The translations under genes were made by a program, and so were the position numbers. Source: Streptomyces sp. SAI-127 (GTDB lineage Bacteria > Actinomycetota > Actinomycetes > Streptomycetales > Streptomycetaceae). Taken from it: a stretch of DNA of 64,000 nucleotides. The notes under the pieces were generated by a model. The model had not been told where the DNA came from, made no database searches, and saw only the letters and a list, made by a program, of their open reading frames with translations. The number at the start of each line of letters is the position of its first letter. Position 1 is the first letter of the stretch. Positions 59,820 to 64,000 of this stretch are shown piece by piece. Location: NCBI RefSeq assembly GCF_029894425.1, contig NZ_JARXYJ010000001.1, positions 3,658,001 to 3,722,000 of the forward strand, given 5' to 3'.

Positions 59820-60662
59820 TCAGTCGCGGGGGTGCGTCAGGTCGTACGACAGCCCGAGCGCCCCGTGTGCCAGCAGCAGCGCTCCCGCCGTGAGCCAGCC
59901 CCCGCTGCGGTGTCGCAGGCCCCAGGCGGCCAGCGGGAGGCCTGCCGCCATCTGGGCCAGGGCGAGGGTGCGGGCCTTGGGGTCGCCGGACCAGGGGAGC
60001 CAGGGGGTGAGGCGCCGACCCGCGACGACTTCGAGTTCGCCGCGGACCGTCTGCCAACCCTCCCACTCGACCGGGCGGGCGTCCGGCCGATCCCGGGCCG
60101 CCTCGTGGAGGCGGTCGGTCGGTTCACCGGGAGCGAGGCCGGCGGGGAGGTCGAGGCCCACGCGCGTGAGGACCGCGAGCAGACCGCGCAGGCGGGCGCG
60201 GGCGTCCGAGGCGGGATCCGGTCTCGTCAGGTGGTCGAGGGACTGGACGTCCAGGACCGGGTCGAGGGCCAGGCGGGCCGCGAAGGTGCGCATGGCCTCG
60301 TCCTCGCCCGCCGGGGTGCCATTGGCGAGCCAGACGTAACCCACAGGGCGGTGGAAGCCGGACGCGAGGGTGTAGCCGCCGCGGTCGGCGTCCCACCACA
60401 GGGCGAGAACGGGCCAGGGAGCGCCGACGGCCAGGGCGGTGGCCCAGCCCGTCATGACGCGGTCGACCGGCTCCTCACCGCGCAGCCACGGCCCGCCACC
60501 CGGAACGAGGACGCTCCAGCCCTCCCCCGCGCGCGTGAGGAGCATGCGCTCGCGCAGCAGCCGGGCGGCGGGGGCGACGGAATCCGGCGCGGCCCGGCAG
60601 AGCAGCAGGGCGCCGGGAGCGGGGCCGGTGCGACCGGTGCGGGAGGTGGCTTCCGTCGACAT
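59820..60662 (-). CDS. Hypothetical protein with C-terminal membrane segments
   Basis: 280 residues from ATG 60662. The first 220 residues are a soluble part (GALLLCRAAPDSVAPAARLL, then GWSVLVPGGGPWLRGEEPVD, then LALWWDADRGGYTLASGFHR), unrelated to a family I can name but usual in Streptomyces at this locus. The last 50 residues hold two short hydrophobic spans (AQMAAGLPLAAWGL and WLTAGALLLAHGALGL). Divergent from the DUF4097-PadR operon; the 126-bp gap carries the palindrome at 60757. Confidence 0.68.
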   Translation of the reverse strand: MSTEATSRTGRTGPAPGALLLCRAAPDSVAPAARLLRERMLLTRAGEGWSVLVPGGGPWLRGEEPVDRVMTGWATALAVGAPWPVLALWWDADRGGYTLASGFHRPVGYVWLANGTPAGEDEAMRTFAARLALDPVLDVQSLDHLTRPDPASDARARLRGLLAVLTRVGLDLPAGLAPGEPTDRLHEAARDRPDARPVEWEGWQTVRGELEVVAGRRLTPWLPWSGDPKARTLALAQMAAGLPLAAWGLRHRSGGWLTAGALLLAHGALGLSYDLTHPRD

Positions 60663-60741
60663 GGTCACACGCTAGGGCGATTTTCAGCGTTTTGCGGCGA
60701 TTGTTCATATCTGAAGCCTGGATGTCCCCGGAACGAGTGTC

Positions 60742-60770
60742 TTGACTTTCGACGTCCACGATATATCGTG
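60742..60770 (+). promoter_or_regulatory. Promoter of the DUF4097-PadR operon with embedded operator
   Basis: TTGACT at 60742-60747 is a good -35 hexamer. CACGATATATCGTG (60757-60770), a perfect 14-bp palindrome, covers the -10 area (for example TATCGT at 60764, spacing 16). PadR proteins bind such AT-centred palindromes, and the operon encodes a PadR protein, so autoregulation is likely. Confidence 0.7.
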
Positions 60771-60818
60771 AATTGCAGGAGACGCGATATGGCGCGTTGC
60801 TACGGGGAGGTCTGCACC

Positions 60819-61859
60819 ATGCCCGAGTGGTCCGTGACGGAGCCCAGGAAGCTCACCTTCGACGAGCCCGTACGCGAACTCCACGTGCGCATCGTCAACG
60901 GAACGGTGAACGTGGTGGGCACGGACGAAGGTTCCGCACGCCTGGAGGTGTCCGAGATCGAGGGACCGCCTCTGGTCGTCACCCAGGAGGGCGAGACCCT
61001 CACGGTGGCCTACGAGGACCTGCCCTGGAAGGGCTTCCTCAAGTGGCTCGACCGCAAGGGCTGGCGGCGCAGCGCGGTCGTCTCGCTGGCCGTGCCGGCC
61101 GACACCCGCGTCGAGGTGGGTGTGGTCAGCGCCGCGGCCGTCGTGTCGGGGGTGCGCGGCCCGTCAGTGGTGAAGGGGGTCAACGGCGACACGACCCTCG
61201 TCCGCCTCTCCGGTCCCGTCCGCGCCGACACCGTCTCGGGGAACCTCGAGGCGCAGGCCGTCACCGGTGACCTGCGGTTCAACTCCGTCTCCGGGGACCT
61301 CACCGTCGTGGAGGGTTCAGGCCCCTCGGTGCGGGCCGACTCGGTCAGCGGCTCGATGATCGTGGACCTCGATCCGGAGGGGCCCACCGAGGTCCGGCTG
61401 ACCAGTGTCTCGGGTGAGATCGCCATCCGGCTCCCCCAGCCCGCGGACGCGGAGGTGGAGGCCAACACCGCGAGCGGGACGATCTCCAACGCCTTCGACG
61501 GCCTGCGCGTGCACGGCCAGTGGGGCGCCCACAAGGTCACCGGCCGCCTCGGCGCCGGCACCGGCAAGCTCCGCGCGACCACCGTCTCCGGCTCCATCGC
61601 CCTCCTGCGCCGCCCGCCCCGGGAGGACGAGGAGGAGCCGTGGGAGACGGATCCCTTCGTGAAGGACGCCGACACCGGTGCCGGACCGGCTGACGCCGCC
61701 GACCCGGTGCACAGCGAGGGCGGCACCTCGGGGGACAATCCCCTTTCCGGCCCGGCCGACGACCCCGACCTCACGGACGACCACGACCCCACGGTCGATC
61801 CGACGGACGACCCGACCCGCGCCCCGGCCGACGGCACGACCGACAAGAAGGTGCTCTGA
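60819..61859 (+). CDS. DUF4097-family beta-helix protein
   Basis: 346 residues from ATG 60819 (GGGGAGG 8 nt upstream); ATG 60789 is an alternative. After a short lead the protein is a ladder of strands with the repeated turn V-x-G-D/N/S-x (VKGVNGDTTLVRLSG, then VRADTVSGNLEAQAVTGDLR, then FNSVSGDLTVVEG, then VRADSVSGSMIVDL), the DUF4097 adhesin-like fold. The last 80 residues are acidic and disordered. No signal peptide. It is co-transcribed with the PadR gene one base downstream. Function unknown; such proteins occur with PadR regulators in stress-linked operons. Confidence 0.85.
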   Translation: MPEWSVTEPRKLTFDEPVRELHVRIVNGTVNVVGTDEGSARLEVSEIEGPPLVVTQEGETLTVAYEDLPWKGFLKWLDRKGWRRSAVVSLAVPADTRVEVGVVSAAAVVSGVRGPSVVKGVNGDTTLVRLSGPVRADTVSGNLEAQAVTGDLRFNSVSGDLTVVEGSGPSVRADSVSGSMIVDLDPEGPTEVRLTSVSGEIAIRLPQPADAEVEANTASGTISNAFDGLRVHGQWGAHKVTGRLGAGTGKLRATTVSGSIALLRRPPREDEEEPWETDPFVKDADTGAGPADAADPVHSEGGTSGDNPLSGPADDPDLTDDHDPTVDPTDDPTRAPADGTTDKKVL

Positions 61860-61860
61860 C

Positions 61861-62937
61861 ATGCCTCCCGTCTTCGCCCACGGCCGCCTCCGTCTCTACC
61901 TGTTGAAGCTGCTGGACGAGGCCCCGCGCCACGGTTACGAGGTGATCCGGCTCCTGGAGGAGCGTTTCCAGGGCCTGTACGCCCCCTCGGCCGGCACCGT
62001 CTACCCCCGGCTGGCCAAGCTGCAGGCGGAGGGCCTGGTCACCCACACCACCGAGGGCGGCCGCAAGGTGTACGCCATCACGGACGCGGGCCGCGCCGAG
62101 CTGGCCGACCGCAGCGGTGAACTGGCCGACCTCGAGCTGGAGATCCGCGACTCGGTCGCCGAGCTCGCCGCCGAGATCCGGGCCGACGTGCGCGGCGCGG
62201 CGGGTGATCTGCGGCGCGAGATGCGGGCTGCCGCGACCCAGGCCCGCCGGGGCGGTGGCGCCAAGGACGGCACCGGTGAACACGAGGGCCCCTTCGGGGA
62301 CTTCACGGAGTACGCCGACAAGGAGGCGTGGCGCACCGCCAAGGAGGAGATGCGCCGCGTCAAGCAGGAGTGGAAGGAGCAGGCCCGGCGCGCCAAGGAC
62401 GAGAGCCGCCGCGCCCGCGAGGAGGCCCAGCGGGCCCGCCGCCAGGCCAAGGAGGCCCAGGACCGGGCCCGGGAGCAGGCGCAGGAGGAGGTGCAGCGCA
62501 TCGCCAAGCGTGTACAGGAGCAGGTGCAGGACCATTTCGCGCGCGGCGACTGGCCTACGGGGGTGCGCGAGGGGCTGACCGAACTGGCCAAGGAGTTCGG
62601 CGAGTTCGGGAAGGACTACGGCAAGGAGTTCGGGAAGGACTTCGGCTTCGGCCGGGGCGGCGCGAAGTCCGAGAAGGCCGAAGGGACGTCCCCGGGCCCC
62701 CAGTACTCGCACACCCCGGAGGACTTTCCCGCCGAGTACGAACCCGCCTGGGCCCACGAGGACTCCACCGGCGATCCGGCCCGCGACCTGGACCGCCTGC
62801 TCGACCGCTTCCGCGACGACATCCGCGACGCGGCCCGCGACCACGGCATCACGGCCGAGCAGCTGCGCGACGCCCGCCGCCATCTGTCGACGGCGGCGGC
62901 CCACATAGGAGCACTGCTGCGAGCACCGAAGGCCTGA
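61861..62937 (+). CDS. PadR-family regulator with long coiled coil
   Basis: 358 residues from ATG 61861, one base after the DUF4097 stop. PadR winged helix about 5-85: LRLYLLKLLDEAPRHGYEVI, then SAGTVYPRLAKLQAEGLVTH. Then a long highly charged helix (about 150-235; REEAQRARRQAKEAQDRARE type heptads), much longer than in ordinary PadR proteins, and an acidic tail with LDRLLDRFRDDIRDAARDHG. It probably represses its own operon through the palindrome at 60757. A perfect hairpin terminator lies 7 bp behind the stop. Confidence 0.88.
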   Translation: MPPVFAHGRLRLYLLKLLDEAPRHGYEVIRLLEERFQGLYAPSAGTVYPRLAKLQAEGLVTHTTEGGRKVYAITDAGRAELADRSGELADLELEIRDSVAELAAEIRADVRGAAGDLRREMRAAATQARRGGGAKDGTGEHEGPFGDFTEYADKEAWRTAKEEMRRVKQEWKEQARRAKDESRRAREEAQRARRQAKEAQDRAREQAQEEVQRIAKRVQEQVQDHFARGDWPTGVREGLTELAKEFGEFGKDYGKEFGKDFGFGRGGAKSEKAEGTSPGPQYSHTPEDFPAEYEPAWAHEDSTGDPARDLDRLLDRFRDDIRDAARDHGITAEQLRDARRHLSTAAAHIGALLRAPKA

Positions 62938-62944
62938 GCCGGCC

Positions 62945-62973
62945 GGGCGCCGCCGTCCTGGACGGCGGCGCCC
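62945..62973. terminator. Bidirectional terminator between padR and the Clp-N gene
   Basis: GGGCGCCGCCGTC (62945-62957) pairs perfectly with GACGGCGGCGCCC (62961-62973) over a 3-nt loop. The two genes converge here. Confidence 0.8.
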
Positions 62974-62982
62974 CCGCGGGAC

Positions 62983-63548
62983 TCAGCCGGCCTTCGCCTC
63001 TCCCCCGCCGTAGAGGACACGCACGACCGACTCGTAGGTCACGCCGTGATCGGCGAGGACCTCCCCTGGCACCCCTGGCCTCACGGTCAGGGCCAGCAGG
63101 ATGTGCTCGTCGCCGACATGGCGGTCCCGCCGGGCCACAGCGATACGGAGCGCCTTCTCCAGGATCTCCTTGGCGCCCCGCCCGAAGGAGCGCCGCCCGG
63201 ACCACCACCCCTTCTCCTTCCGGTCACCGGACATCGCCCCGACCCCGTGCACCTCCTCGATCCGGGCGACGATCTCCGAGACGTCGATCCCGAGCCCGGC
63301 CAGCGCCTCGGCGTCCGCCTGGGACAGCCCGGCCCGCCGCCGCGCCTCGCCCAGCGCCTCCCGTACGGCGTCCCCACGCTCAGCCAGCCCGAGAGCGGCC
63401 AGGGCGAAGGAGGCCCGGCTGGCCTCCCGGTCCAGCAGCGCCAGCAGCAGATGCTCGGCGTCCACGGAACCCGCCCCCCCGCCCCCTCGGCCTGTTCGAC
63501 CGCACCCATGACCACCGCCCGGGCGTCCTTCGTGAACCGCTCGAACAT
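62983..63548 (-). pseudogene. Clp-N (ClpC-like) protein broken by one base in a C run
   Basis: ATG 63548 opens MFERFTKDARAVVMGAVEQA, the standard Clp repeat start, then leaves frame in the run of seven C at 63474-63480. The continuing frame is SVDAEHLLLALLDREASRAS, then the second Clp repeat ILEKALRIAVARRDRHVGDE, and a normal stop at 62983. One extra base in the run restores a 188-residue protein. Either a sequencing error, a true frameshift, or a slippery phase-variable tract. Clp-N proteins of this size lack AAA domains and act as adaptors or regulators. The start overlaps the HTH stop (TGATG). Confidence 0.78.
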
Positions 63549-63757
63549 CAATGCCTCCCGTACTTCTTGTGCACGGCCTGCCTGCTCACTCCGAGTTCCG
63601 CGGCGATCTCCTGCCACGACCAGCCCTGATTGCGCGCACTGCGCACCTGCACCGACTCCAGCTGCTCCAGCAGCCTGCGCAGTGCGGCGACGGCACGCAG
63701 TCCGACCCGGGGATCGCGATCACCGGCGCGCTCGGCGAGATCCGTTGCTTCGGTCAT
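63548..63757 (-). CDS. Small HTH DNA-binding protein
   Basis: 69 residues from ATG 63757. The C-terminal half RNQGWSWQEIAAELGVSRQA, then VHKKYGRH is a helix-turn-helix of the sigma-region-4 type. The N-terminal half (AALRRLLEQLESVQVRSA) is a dimerisation-like helix. It is coupled to the Clp-N gene by TGATG. Four GTTGACA/TGTCAAC half-sites lie upstream (63761-63805), probable binding sites of this protein itself. Confidence 0.82.
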   Translation of the reverse strand: MTEATDLAERAGDRDPRVGLRAVAALRRLLEQLESVQVRSARNQGWSWQEIAAELGVSRQAVHKKYGRH

Positions 63758-63760
63758 GAC

Positions 63761-63805
63761 GTCAACCTACGTTGACACCAACCACCTGTCAACCACAATT
63801 GACAA
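63761..63805. promoter_or_regulatory. Cluster of GTTGACA half-sites upstream of the HTH gene
   Basis: GTTGACA (63771-63777) and TGTCAAC (63787-63793) form a perfect inverted repeat with a 9-bp spacer. Further half-sites are GTCAAC (63761) and TTGACAA (63799). They cover the promoter of the HTH gene, which suggests autoregulation. TTGACA is also a -35 hexamer, so part of the cluster may be promoter. Confidence 0.6.
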
Positions 63806-63807
63806 AC

Positions 63808-63843
63808 GTCGGCGGCCGGTCCGAACCCGGACCGGCCGCCGAC
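63808..63843. terminator. Terminator behind the dehydrogenase gene
   Basis: Two perfect 15-bp arms (63808-63822 and 63829-63843; GTCGGCGGCCGGTCC and its complement) around a 6-nt loop. It lies 18 bp beyond the dehydrogenase stop on the minus strand. Confidence 0.8.
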
Positions 63844-63861
63844 GCGAAGTGAAAGCAGAGA

Positions 63862-64000
63862 TCAGCCGTTCGTGAGCACGACCTTCCCGAACTGCTCACC
63901 GGACTCCACCCGTTGAAAGCCCTCACGCGCACGGTCCATCGGGAGCACCTCGTCGATCACGGGCCGCACACCCGTGGCCGCGCAGAACGCGAGCAGGTCC
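63862..64000 (-). CDS. Zinc-type alcohol dehydrogenase family protein, C-terminal part
   Basis: Only the last 45 codons lie in the window, ending at TGA 63862-63864: DLLAFCAATGVRPVIDEVLP, then MDRAREGFQRVESGEQFGKV, then VLTNG. The pattern (PVID…P, A…G/A-F-x-x-x-x-S/x-x-x-x-G-K-V/I-V-L) is the conserved end of medium-chain dehydrogenases/quinone oxidoreductases. The catalytic and NAD(P)-binding parts lie outside, so substrate class cannot be told. Confidence 0.78.
   Translation of the reverse strand, partial: DLLAFCAATGVRPVIDEVLPMDRAREGFQRVESGEQFGKVVLTNG

Overview
The window looks like a Streptomyces chromosome: very high GC, GTG and TTG starts, strong GGAGG ribosome sites, a conservon (cvnABCD), the actinobacterial fused 2-oxoglutarate enzyme kgd, Ku and LigD-polymerase genes, and the GCGCAGTTCCCC intergenic palindromes. 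All calls come from reading the sequence; no search was run and GC statements are by eye.

Positions 1-17.8 kb are accessory DNA. The left end carries a pSAM2-like regulatory set: a SCO3933-family protein cut by the window edge, a KorSA-like GntR repressor, a Pif-like NUDIX protein and a HATPase protein. A shared palindrome (ACTCGT-N4-ACGAGT and relatives) lies in their promoters. Cargo follows: an HNH / unknown / small nucleotidyltransferase operon and a dGTPase-like HD hydrolase in visibly AT-richer DNA, frameshifted relics, two putative PD-(D/E)XK nucleases and a HEPN-type protein. The segment closes at a 3' fragment of a tRNA-Arg(CCG) gene (13.68 kb). A diverged second copy lies at 16.28 kb. 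Each copy is flanked on both sides by paired GTGGAC repeats spaced 11 bp, so the region reads as tandem integrations. The 2.6 kb between the copies holds an LEA-like protein with 11-residue repeats. A VapBC-like pair sits just beyond the second copy.

From 17.8 kb the sequence looks like ordinary chromosome. 17.8-25.5 kb: hemerythrin protein, SDR, acyltransferase followed by a ~120 bp tandem array, SigE-family sigma factor with a candidate anti-sigma protein, cyclophilin, and divergent ku / ligD polymerase. 25.9-33.5 kb: NERD protein, PTP-like phosphatase, lipoprotein + orphan histidine kinase, SH3 protein, and a coupled FtsW/RodA-PBP pair. 33.5-36.7 kb: two divergent diiron proteins and TetR. 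36.8-43.5 kb: NlpC/P60 protein and a cvnABCD conservon followed by a StyA-like monooxygenase. 43.8-47 kb: phosphatase-like protein, long direct repeats, MarR, GH25 lysozyme.

47-64 kb: lon with HspR-type (HAIR) and ClgR-type sites upstream, GNAT genes and one decayed GNAT, a rhomboid-like protein, a spermidine-synthase-like protein, a two-component pair, kgd, small membrane/DUF genes, a DUF4097-PadR operon with a palindrome in its promoter, a Clp-N protein broken by one base in a C run, and its HTH partner gene. The right edge cuts a zinc-type dehydrogenase.
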